In this document: positions 9,850-17,634 of the stretch, piece by piece
Layout: the number at the start of each line of letters is the position of its first letter
Numbering within the stretch: position 1 is the first letter of the stretch
Notes under the pieces: generated by a model
Told to the model about the DNA's origin: nothing
The model's database searches: none
What the model saw: the letters and a program-made list of their open reading frames with translations, nothing else
Program-made: the position numbers and the translations under genes
Assembly (NCBI RefSeq): GCF_900116685.1
Contig: NZ_FPBL01000002.1
Location: 358,617-422,616 of the forward strand
Direction: 5' to 3'
Length of the DNA stretch: 64,000 nt
Source: Nitrosomonas eutropha
Lineage (GTDB): Bacteria; Pseudomonadota; Gammaproteobacteria; Burkholderiales; Nitrosomonadaceae

Positions 9850-10574
9850 CATTTCATAGTGCTTTTACTCAGCAAAACAACGCCACCAACTCTGCCAAGG
9901 AGGAGCACTGGATACCTCTGGCAGATTTAATGGCTGGGTTGATGATGATATTTATGCTGATTGCCATTATTTTTATGGTTAAAGTCGAGAGCGATGCAAA
10001 AAAGGTAAAGGATATTGCTCTTGTCTACAATGAGATGAAGGCAAAGCTTTACCAGGATTTGCATTCCGAATTTAAAGAAAATCTATCCGATTGGGGAGCC
10101 GAGCTGGATCAAGATTTAACATTTCGCTTCAAAGAACCCAGCGTGTTGTTCGATATGGGAAAAGACAATTTAAAGCCCAAGTTTATTCAGATTTTGGACA
10201 ATTTCTTCCCGCGCTATATCCAAATTCTTGATGCTGATAAATATAGAGATTCAATTGAAGAAATCAGGATAGAAGGTCACACCTCAAGCATTTGGAACAA
10301 CAGCACAAACTCAGATGAGGCTTATTTTCTTAATATGACATTGTCGCAATCAAGAACCCGTAGCACCTTGCAGCATGTACTCGCACTCCCTCAAGTGCAA
10401 AAAAAACAGCCTTGGCTCAAAGCACACCTGACAGCAAACGGACTTTCCTCTTCAAGGCTCATTTACCATACAGATGGAACTGAAAACAGAGAAGGTTCGC
10501 AGCGTGTTGAGTTCAAAGTTAGAACGAACGCAGATGCCCGTATTTCAGAAATTCTTAAAACGGCACAACAATGA
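9846..10574 (+). CDS. zorB: ZorB-like MotB/OmpA-domain protein
   Basis: Predicted partner of ZorA that anchors the stator to peptidoglycan. A short cytoplasmic N-terminus is followed by one membrane helix, WIPLADLMAGLMMIFMLIA, with the ion-binding aspartate at residue 27, as in MotB and ZorB. A periplasmic OmpA-like domain follows, with IEGHTSS and NMTLSQSRTRS as the peptidoglycan-binding signature (about 135-190) and a C-terminal RVEFKV strand. The ATGA overlaps with zorA upstream and with the HNH gene downstream imply translational coupling. Length 242 residues. Confidence 0.87.
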   Translation: MTFHSAFTQQNNATNSAKEEHWIPLADLMAGLMMIFMLIAIIFMVKVESDAKKVKDIALVYNEMKAKLYQDLHSEFKENLSDWGAELDQDLTFRFKEPSVLFDMGKDNLKPKFIQILDNFFPRYIQILDADKYRDSIEEIRIEGHTSSIWNNSTNSDEAYFLNMTLSQSRTRSTLQHVLALPQVQKKQPWLKAHLTANGLSSSRLIYHTDGTENREGSQRVEFKVRTNADARISEILKTAQQ

Positions 10575-11425
10575 AACTACCGGATTTCTTTGAATTCAAG
10601 CCATTGAATTTCGTTAAAGCAAAAATGGGGATTCCACAAGATGTTTATGGCGACTTAACAGTATCAATTGATCCGGCTCGATTAACCAGGCAGGAATTAG
10701 AAAAATTAACTTCTCAAGATGGTCTCGATATATCACTTGATAAGCTGGCCATTCTTTCAGATGGCACATTAGCCTATAAAGACAGTCGCGTTATCCTCTA
10801 TATTAGAGATGTCTCAGTTATGGGTGAAAGAGAAATCCAGCCCAAATTCCACTTGGCAAACTGTAGAACTCTTCTGCAGATGCGGGAAAATAATCGGTTT
10901 GAACGCTATGTTGTCTCAATAAGGACTGACGGGCATTTTAATCTGAATATTATTCAAGGCAAAAATATCAGCTCTGGATTGTACAAACTGGACGTTTGTC
11001 AAAATTGTCTAAATTTCCTTACCTTTAATGGTTTTATGATGTCATGGCCACGACAAAAAAGGAGTGAAGTCGTAAGAGAGTTCAAAATAGACGATTTTTT
11101 TGAGCAATATCCGAAATCTCTTCATTCCAGATTACCCGGAAATACATCAAACAACGCCCCACTAAATATATATCCAGAAAATTTTGCAAAGATAAGCCAA
11201 AAACTTAGAGGAGATTTAGGCTGGATCTGCCAAAGCTGTAGAAGTGATTTTTCTGCACCTTCAAAAAGGAAGTGGCTTCATGTCCACCATATAAATGGCC
11301 TTAAGCATGATAATAACAAGAGTAATCTTGCTGTCCTTTGTATCAGTTGTCATGCGCAACAACCAAATCACGAACATATGATAAACAACACAGGTTATAG
11401 AAAATTTGTAGCCAGATCCTTATAA
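10571..11425 (+). CDS. HNH endonuclease, ZorE-like effector of the Zorya cassette
   Basis: Predicted DNA-cleaving effector, 284 residues. The C-terminal HNH domain shows C220-x2-C223, the catalytic HVHH (237-240) with INGL, N252, and C257-x2-C260-H261, so the zinc knuckle and active site are intact. The N-terminal ~200 residues match no domain I recognise but contain a second cysteine set (C98, C143, C146) that may bind metal. Its ATG overlaps the zorB stop. Type II Zorya is defined by ZorA-ZorB plus an HNH protein (ZorE), which this order matches. I cannot show that this is orthologous to characterised ZorE. Confidence 0.78.
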   Translation: MKLPDFFEFKPLNFVKAKMGIPQDVYGDLTVSIDPARLTRQELEKLTSQDGLDISLDKLAILSDGTLAYKDSRVILYIRDVSVMGEREIQPKFHLANCRTLLQMRENNRFERYVVSIRTDGHFNLNIIQGKNISSGLYKLDVCQNCLNFLTFNGFMMSWPRQKRSEVVREFKIDDFFEQYPKSLHSRLPGNTSNNAPLNIYPENFAKISQKLRGDLGWICQSCRSDFSAPSKRKWLHVHHINGLKHDNNKSNLAVLCISCHAQQPNHEHMINNTGYRKFVARSL

Positions 11426-11448
11426 CAACCCCAATACCAGGTAATCGT

Positions 11449-11787
11449 ATGAAACTATTTCTAAAATATTTTATCCTCTTCTCGCTACTTGCGACCCTGG
11501 CATCCTGCACACCGCTAACACCCCCCAGCCCCACGACTTCAATCATCAGCTCGGTAACTTTTGTTTCAGATTCCAGGCAGGCAGTACGGGCGGTTTATCG
11601 GGATGATGATACGGTCACGCTTACTTTTCCCGATGGCAGAACAGAGATTCTTGTTCTTGCGGTATCTGCATCAGGTGCGCGTTATGTCCTGGAAGAAAAT
11701 GAATGGTGGGAACATCAGGGCGAGGCAACTTATTCCACCAGCAATCAAATAATTTTCGCAGGAAAATTGCAGGCACCTACCCAATAA
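11449..11787 (+). CDS. MliC-like lysozyme inhibitor lipoprotein
   Basis: Predicted membrane-bound inhibitor of C-type lysozyme. A signal sequence ends in lipobox LASC (cysteine 20), followed by a Pro/Thr/Ser linker. The MliC/COG3895-type core is ~60 residues: AVYRDDDTVTLTFPDG, then SASGARYV (73-80), where the S-x-SGARY loop inserts into the lysozyme active site in the characterised family, then EWWEHQGEATY. It begins 24 bases after the HNH gene on the same strand and is followed by a strong terminator, so it may be the last gene of that transcript. Confidence 0.8.
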   Translation: MKLFLKYFILFSLLATLASCTPLTPPSPTTSIISSVTFVSDSRQAVRAVYRDDDTVTLTFPDGRTEILVLAVSASGARYVLEENEWWEHQGEATYSTSNQIIFAGKLQAPTQ

Positions 11788-11803
11788 ATCAGCAACCCTC
11801 CAA

Positions 11804-11841
11804 AATCAGTCCGATTTGCTCCATCGGACTGATTGTTTTAT
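11804..11841. terminator. Bidirectional terminator between mliC-like gene and thiolase
   Basis: Arms 11804-11815 and 11823-11834 (AATCAGTCCGAT and its complement) form a perfect 12-bp stem with a 7-base loop, followed by GTTTTATTTA on the plus strand. It lies between the plus-strand lipoprotein gene and the minus-strand thiolase stop at 11842, and probably ends both transcripts. Confidence 0.8.
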
Positions 11842-13041
11842 TTATAGCGCTTCAAATACGCCTGCCGCTCCCATTCCGCCGCCAATGCACATGGTGACCA
11901 TGCCATATTTGAGTTTGTGACGACGTAATCCGCTCAGTAATGTTGCCACACGAATCGCACCGGTTGCACCCAGTGGATGACCCAGTGCAATCGCTCCACC
12001 CAGTGGATTGACTTTTGCCCGATCTAATCCGAGATCATGGATAACAGCCAGACTTTGCGCAGCGAATGCCTCGTTCAATTCGATCCAATCGAGTTCATCC
12101 TGTTTGATGCCGATTTGTTTCAGCACTTTAGGAATCGCCTTGACGGGGCCCACTCCCATGATTTCCGGCGGTACGCCAGCAACCGTGTAGCCAATGAAAC
12201 GCCCGATCGGTGTCAGATTAAAACGCTTTAACGCTGCCTCGCTCACTACCACTACTGCACCGGCTCCATCCGACATCTGTGAGCTGTTACCCGCCGTGAC
12301 AGATCCGTGCGCTGCGAATACCGGGCGTAACCGGGCAAGTGCTTCCGGTCCGGTGTCCGCCCGTGGCCCTTCGTCGGTATCCCTGGTAATGGAGGAACTA
12401 TGGATTTCATGCGTACCCAGATCCGAGCGGTTTTCCTGAACGGGATAAGGTGAAATTTCATCCTTGAATTCACCTTGTTCAATGGCACGAATCGCTCGAT
12501 GATGGCTTTCCAGGGCAAATTCATCCTGTTCCTCGCGGCTGACTTTCCATTGCTCTGCCACTTTTTCGGCAGTAATCCCCATGCCATAGGCAATGGCAAC
12601 CTGTCCGCCCTTCTTGAATAACGCCGGGTTCATCGCCACCTTATTGCCCATCATGGGTACCATACTCATACTTTCGGTGCCGCCAGCAATGATGACATCC
12701 GCTTCACCTAACCGAATCCGGTCAGCTGCCATGGCAACCGCCTGCAGACCGGAGGCGCAAAACCGGTTGACTGTCACTCCTGGCACACTCACCGGCAAAC
12801 CCGCCAGTAACAACGCCACCCGCGCAACATTGATCCCCTGCTCCGCTTCCGGCATGGCGCAACCGGCAACCACATCCTCGACAGCTGCCGGATCCAACCC
12901 TGCACACTGTTTCAATGCTGCCTGCAACACATGTACCAGCATGTCATCTGGCCGCACATCCTTGAACATACCCCGTGGCGCCTTGCCTACCGGTGTGCGT
13001 GTGGCGGCTACGATATAAGCATCCTGCACTTGCCTGGTCAT
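11842..13041 (-). CDS. fadA: Acetyl-CoA C-acyltransferase (3-ketoacyl-CoA thiolase)
   Basis: Cleaves 3-ketoacyl-CoA with CoA in the last step of beta-oxidation. The thiolase motifs are present: [15 protein letters not shown] with the nucleophilic cysteine, [31 protein letters not shown], and the C-terminal [10 protein letters not shown] with the second active cysteine. Start at the ATG at 13041, preceded by AAAGGAG, gives 399 residues, the normal length. It lies 50 bases downstream of the hydroxyacyl-CoA dehydrogenase gene on the same strand, so the two form an operon. Confidence 0.94.
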   Translation of the reverse strand: MTRQVQDAYIVAATRTPVGKAPRGMFKDVRPDDMLVHVLQAALKQCAGLDPAAVEDVVAGCAMPEAEQGINVARVALLLAGLPVSVPGVTVNRFCASGLQAVAMAADRIRLGEADVIIAGGTESMSMVPMMGNKVAMNPALFKKGGQVAIAYGMGITAEKVAEQWKVSREEQDEFALESHHRAIRAIEQGEFKDEISPYPVQENRSDLGTHEIHSSSITRDTDEGPRADTGPEALARLRPVFAAHGSVTAGNSSQMSDGAGAVVVVSEAALKRFNLTPIGRFIGYTVAGVPPEIMGVGPVKAIPKVLKQIGIKQDELDWIELNEAFAAQSLAVIHDLGLDRAKVNPLGGAIALGHPLGATGAIRVATLLSGLRRHKLKYGMVTMCIGGGMGAAGVFEAL

Positions 13042-13090
13042 CAACTTCTCCTTTAATACTTGAATGTTATTCCATCGTACCTGCCACAGC

Positions 13091-15622
13091 TCAATTACGC
13101 AGCGGTTTACCGGTTTTCAGCGTATGCGCAATGCGATCCTGCGTCTTCTCAGTCGCCAGCAGCTCGATGAATGCTGTACGCTCCAGCTTCAGTAACCATT
13201 CTTCATCCACCCGGCTGCCTGCGACAATATCACCGCCACACATAACATGCGCAATCTTGCTGCCAATCAGATAATCATGCTCGGAAATAAATCCACCTTC
13301 CAGCAGATTGACCATATTGCTTTTGATCGTAGCGGCTCCCGTTGCCCCTGCCACCACGATTTCACGCGGACGCAATGGTGGACGATAACCGGCCTCGGCC
13401 AGCACAAGCGCTTGTGCCTTGGCAACATACAGTAATTCAAAACGATTCATGACAATCACATCAGCAGGTTGCAGATAATGTAATACCTTTGCATGCTCTG
13501 CACTTTTCGCCAGTTGCGCCATGGCTACCGTCTGAAAATAATGCTTCAGATAAAGGAAAGGGTCTCCATCAATCGCATTGCGCGCGGCACGCAAGGCAAA
13601 CTCCTTACATCCACCTCCGGCTGGTAGCAGCCCTACACCCGCCTCAACCAGGCCGATGTAGGTTTCCAGCGTTGCCACCGCGCGATCACAGTGCATGGCA
13701 AACTCGCATCCTCCGCCCAGCGCCATGTTATCGACCGCAGCAACCGTCGGTATCGTGCTGTAACGGAGCTGCTGCGAGATTTGCTGAAAATGGGCAATCA
13801 TCACTTCCACTTCAGCCAGCTTTCCGGCCATCAGCTTGTCAGCCATATCCAGGCTGCGCGCCGCCTGCAGGATAGTGGATTGTGCCGATTTTTTAAATTT
13901 TTTGATGAACCTGTCAAACGCAGAAGGTGGTGTCGGGGGTACTGGTGGCACCGATGGTGCTGCTGAAGAGACTTCGGTTTTTGGTTTCTCGGTTGCCTTT
14001 TGCAGGTTAGCACCCAGTGAGAACGGCGGTTCGGTTTGCCAGATCACCAGTGCGCGAAAATGGCGCTCGGCTTCGGCAATCACCTGCTGCATCCCCTGCA
14101 GCACCAGATTATCAATGGTATGTTTCTTGGTTTTGAAACTGACGATGGCAATCTGATCCCCGGTATGCCACATGCGCAGTGCGTCTGTTTCCAGAATCGT
14201 TTCACCATAAATAGTTTCCTCGCCAACCAGTCTGTCCGGGAATGGCTGACGCTGGTACACCGGCAACTGTGAACGCGGCTGTAAATTGTCTGCCACCGGC
14301 GCATAGGAACCTTCCTGCGCGTGTACTCCCCGAGCAGCACTCTGTCCAACTACCTGCACCCAGGCTGGTAGCGGCGTTGCAGCCATGGCTTTGCCCGCAG
14401 CAATATCCGCTGCTATCCAGCCGGCAAGCGTATTCCATCCCGCCGCCTGCCAGATCTCGAAAGGGCCCCGTCGCCAGCCAAATCCCCAACGTATCGCCAG
14501 ATCAAGGTCACGCGCATTATGAGCAATTGATTCCAGGTGAACTGCGCAATAATGAAACAAATCACGATGAACTGCCCACAGGAATCGAGCCTGCGGATGG
14601 GGATGATCGTGCAGCGCCACAAACCGGGCTACAGGATCTTGCTGTTTCAGCAGCGCTTCGATTTCACTGTCAACCTCACTCTGTGCCAGTTGATACGTAT
14701 CCGTATCCGGATTCAATACATGGATTTCCTTGCCCTGCTTCTGATAAACCCCCTTGCCACTCTTCTGTCCGAGTGCACCCTGATCAACCAATCTTTGCAA
14801 CCAGTCCGGAGCTGTGTAATAGCTGTGCCACGGGTCATCCACCAACCCATCCCACATGGTTTGTACGACATGCGTCAGCACATCCAGTCCGACCAGATCG
14901 GCAGTGCGAAACGTCGCACTTTTCGGTCGTCCGATCAGCGGGCCAGTCAATTTATCCACCAGATCAAAATTCAGACCGAATTGCCGGGCATGATGCATAG
15001 TCGCCAGCATGGAAAAGACCCCCACTCGGTTGGCAACAAAGTTGGGCGTATCCTTGGCGTGGATAACACCTTTACCCAGACTGGTCACCAGAAAACTTTC
15101 CAGCGCGTCAAGTACGCCTTGATCACTGTGTTTGCCAGGGATCAATTCCACCAGATACATGTAACGGGGTGGATTAAAGAAATGAATGCCGCAAAAGCGC
15201 GGCCGCAGAGCTTCAGGAACGGCTACAGCCAGTTGGTTGATGGAGAGACCGGAAGTATTGCTGGCCAGAATGGCCTGATTATTTAGATAGGGCGCGATTT
15301 TTTCGTACAGTTCCGATTTCATCTCCAGCCGTTCGGTAATTGCCTCGATCACGAGATCACAATCCCCCAGCTTTTCCAGATGCTGCTCGTAATTGGCGGG
15401 CTCAATACAACTTGCTCGGTCGATCACCGACAAAGGGGCAGGATCCTGCTTTTTCAGTTTCGCGATCGCCTTCAGTACATTGGCATCGGGGTTGCCCGAT
15501 TCGGCCGGTAATTCGAACAGTAATGTCTCTATGTTGGCGTTGACTAGATGCGCCGCAATCTGCGCCCCCATGACCCCCGCCCCCAGTACCGCAGCCTTTC
15601 TTACGATGAATGGATTGCTCAA
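13091..15622 (-). CDS. 3-hydroxyacyl-CoA dehydrogenase / enoyl-CoA hydratase
   Basis: Bifunctional beta-oxidation enzyme. The NAD-binding dehydrogenase domain comes first (VLGAGVMGAQIAAHL near residue 10; ITERLEMKSELY; HFFNPPRYMYLVELI), then the dehydrogenase C-terminal domains. A crotonase-fold hydratase domain is at the C-terminus (VDNMALGGGCEFAMHCDRAV, EAGVGLLPAGGG). This order is the reverse of E. coli FadB and matches the FadN-like group. I choose the TTG at 15622, because GGGAGG precedes it by 5 bases and the protein then begins SNPFIVRKAAVLG as in relatives. The GTG at 15658 is the alternative. About 843 residues. Confidence 0.92.
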   Translation of the reverse strand: MSNPFIVRKAAVLGAGVMGAQIAAHLVNANIETLLFELPAESGNPDANVLKAIAKLKKQDPAPLSVIDRASCIEPANYEQHLEKLGDCDLVIEAITERLEMKSELYEKIAPYLNNQAILASNTSGLSINQLAVAVPEALRPRFCGIHFFNPPRYMYLVELIPGKHSDQGVLDALESFLVTSLGKGVIHAKDTPNFVANRVGVFSMLATMHHARQFGLNFDLVDKLTGPLIGRPKSATFRTADLVGLDVLTHVVQTMWDGLVDDPWHSYYTAPDWLQRLVDQGALGQKSGKGVYQKQGKEIHVLNPDTDTYQLAQSEVDSEIEALLKQQDPVARFVALHDHPHPQARFLWAVHRDLFHYCAVHLESIAHNARDLDLAIRWGFGWRRGPFEIWQAAGWNTLAGWIAADIAAGKAMAATPLPAWVQVVGQSAARGVHAQEGSYAPVADNLQPRSQLPVYQRQPFPDRLVGEETIYGETILETDALRMWHTGDQIAIVSFKTKKHTIDNLVLQGMQQVIAEAERHFRALVIWQTEPPFSLGANLQKATEKPKTEVSSAAPSVPPVPPTPPSAFDRFIKKFKKSAQSTILQAARSLDMADKLMAGKLAEVEVMIAHFQQISQQLRYSTIPTVAAVDNMALGGGCEFAMHCDRAVATLETYIGLVEAGVGLLPAGGGCKEFALRAARNAIDGDPFLYLKHYFQTVAMAQLAKSAEHAKVLHYLQPADVIVMNRFELLYVAKAQALVLAEAGYRPPLRPREIVVAGATGAATIKSNMVNLLEGGFISEHDYLIGSKIAHVMCGGDIVAGSRVDEEWLLKLERTAFIELLATEKTQDRIAHTLKTGKPLRN

Positions 15623-15829
15623 GATACCTCCCGCATGATCAGATTTCAGGACAGACACTACCTACCCGCAGCTGGGGCAGAATTGAGCCTGATAAAAAAG
15701 ATTACAAGCATGGGCCCTAAAGAGCAAGCGGCCCGGCTGGAAAGAATGAAGGTTTCGGTAGAAGATACGGTCGAATCAGCGGATGAGAAACAGGGAACAC
15801 CAACCCGACCGGGAAAGAACGAATAGGGA

Positions 15830-16330
15830 TTACTTACCTGCCGATGGCATATTCGCACTGACAAGTGCCAGCCATTCCTTGACAAATGCCTCACCGACCA
15901 GACCGGTCTTGACCAGGCGTTCATGCGTTTGATCATAAAAATAGGTACGCGGCACTTCACCATACCAGCGGCGATCGATCTCGAAACGCAAACGCTCAGG
16001 CATATCTTCAGCAAATACCCAGTTACTCTCAATCTCACTTAATCCGTAGCCGGCAAGATGAGAAACGATTTCCGGCCTATCCTCCGGTGTATCCGTTGCA
16101 ATCAATACCAGATTCAGCTCTGGATGCTGCTGTTTGAATTTTCCGAGCATTTCCAGTTCAGTTGGGCAGTAGGTGCAGGTTAGCGACCAGAGAAACATTA
16201 CAAAAGGCTTGCCAGTGTACTCTTCCTGGATTTGCGCCATGCTGCCGGACACAAAGGGACGCAAGTTATCCGCTGCCGAAGCAGTACCTGCCACTACCAG
16301 CAGCAATATAAACAGTAAACGATGCATCAT
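15830..16330 (-). CDS. Exported TlpA-like thioredoxin-fold protein
   Basis: A periplasmic thiol oxidoreductase candidate of 166 residues. An N-terminal signal peptide ends near TASA-AD. The redox motif CTYC follows in FLWSLTCTYCPTELEML, then VPRTYFYD with the cis-proline. Its ATG at 16330 shares a base with the stop of the upstream BNR-repeat gene (TAATG), with GGGAGGTG as ribosome site, so translation is coupled. The physical link to a metal-motif BNR protein and a TonB receptor suggests it keeps cysteines of that system reduced, or handles a metal; this is inference. Confidence 0.85.
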   Translation of the reverse strand: MMHRLLFILLLVVAGTASAADNLRPFVSGSMAQIQEEYTGKPFVMFLWSLTCTYCPTELEMLGKFKQQHPELNLVLIATDTPEDRPEIVSHLAGYGLSEIESNWVFAEDMPERLRFEIDRRWYGEVPRTYFYDQTHERLVKTGLVGEAFVKEWLALVSANMPSAGK

Positions 16331-17568
16331 TAATCACCTCCCACATCAAAAAGACGTATCCCGTCTTGTGTACTGTTCCATACAACAAACGGTTTGTGTG
16401 TACCTGTGACAAATACGGGCAAATCCGCTGCGCCACTGGTTGTTGCCACGGCACGTGCTGTTGACCAGGTATCGCCTCGATCTGCTGAAGCAGAGGTCAT
16501 CATCCGGTAATTGTCGCCATCAAATTCGCGCCAGGCCAGAAACACTTGTTTGTCATGCGCGAATATAGCCGGATGGCCAGGTTGAAAATCAAGATCACCA
16601 AACGCATGTGGCGTAGTCGTAGTCATTTTTTCACCATCAATACGCCGATAAAATAATCCAGGATGCTCCGAATTACCGGTAAACCATGCCAGATGAATGC
16701 CACCCACAGCATCCGCCGCAATATCACCCCCATGATGCGGACAAGCATTAATTTCCCAGCCATCCTCACTTGCCCGAACTACCTTAGGTTGTGCACCCAG
16801 TCGTGCCAGTGCAAAGTCGCGCATGCTGCCATCGAAGATATGGCGCCAGAAAACAAACGGAGTGTCATCAACCCCCAGAGTCATACTGATCCGGCAGCAT
16901 TCACACGCATGATCTGCCAATTTACGATTCGCTGAAAAACTCGCCCCTCCATCTTCTGACACTGCGTAATAAACTGTACTGCCAGTGTATTCCTGCCCGG
17001 ACTTGACGGCCGCATCGCGCTCACGTCCATCAAACCAGACCACTGTTACATGGCCACGATCATCCAGTGTCAGCGTACTGAAACCATGACTGGTTTCTTC
17101 GTGATCATCATTGACTGTCATTGGTGCTGAAAAAGTTTTGCCTCCATCCGCTGAACGAGCAAAACGGATATTGCCGGAAAATACTTTTGGCAATGCCTGC
17201 ACCCAGGTAACGACAATGACGCCATTGCGTACCGCAATCTTTGGCCGATTCTGCCCTTCTGCCAAAATTGCTTCCGGTTGTGGATTGACGGTCACCTCTT
17301 CGGAAAAATGCTTGCCATTATCTTCAGACCGGCTCACCTTGATATGACCGTCCTGCATACGTGCCAGCCACAACACACCCTTCTCATCGGCCGCCACGGA
17401 AACAGCCATACCAACCGCCCGGGTACGCATTTCTGCCCACATCTTGTTCATATCATGCTTGGGCTTTGCTGCCTTGGCGTCATGTGCATGTTCTGCCGCC
17501 TGAGTAAAAGGAATTGCGGCAGAAATTGCAGCAATAAAAATTGCTGCAATGAAATGTTTAATCGACAT
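16330..17568 (-). CDS. Exported BNR-repeat (sialidase-fold) protein with Cys motifs
   Basis: A predicted periplasmic beta-propeller of 412 residues. A signal peptide is followed by a His/Met-rich patch (HAHDAKAAKPKHDMNKMW). Four or more Asp-box repeats are visible (SRSEDNGKHF, ARSADGGKTF, AVSEDGGASF, SASADRGDTW). Two cysteine motifs, CECC (residues 222-225) and ACPHHGGD (cysteine 276), look like a metal or disulfide site. Sialidase annotation would rest on the fold only; no catalytic evidence is seen. The start at 17568 is supported by GGAG. It lies between a TonB receptor and the TlpA-like gene and is probably in their operon. Confidence 0.85.
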   Translation of the reverse strand: MSIKHFIAAIFIAAISAAIPFTQAAEHAHDAKAAKPKHDMNKMWAEMRTRAVGMAVSVAADEKGVLWLARMQDGHIKVSRSEDNGKHFSEEVTVNPQPEAILAEGQNRPKIAVRNGVIVVTWVQALPKVFSGNIRFARSADGGKTFSAPMTVNDDHEETSHGFSTLTLDDRGHVTVVWFDGRERDAAVKSGQEYTGSTVYYAVSEDGGASFSANRKLADHACECCRISMTLGVDDTPFVFWRHIFDGSMRDFALARLGAQPKVVRASEDGWEINACPHHGGDIAADAVGGIHLAWFTGNSEHPGLFYRRIDGEKMTTTTPHAFGDLDFQPGHPAIFAHDKQVFLAWREFDGDNYRMMTSASADRGDTWSTARAVATTSGAADLPVFVTGTHKPFVVWNSTQDGIRLFDVGGD

Positions 17569-17634
17569 CTTCACTCCATTTAAGTTAAACATTCACTCTC
17601 GCCAGCCGACCCAGCCAGCGGAAGAATGAATGTG

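Noticed and set aside
8617..10574. Reading the MotA/MotB-like pair as flagellar or TolQ/ExbB-ExbD components
   Set aside because: The long helical tail after the channel helices and the overlapping HNH gene fit Zorya better; no tol or exb neighbours are present.
15548..15826. A plus-strand open frame of 92 codons before the hydroxyacyl-CoA dehydrogenase gene
   Set aside because: No ribosome site at any of its starts, half of it is antisense to the dehydrogenase gene, and its free part resembles no family.
16330..17568. Calling the BNR proteins sialidases
   Set aside because: Only Asp-box repeats are shared; no sialidase catalytic pattern is seen and the neighbours point to transport.
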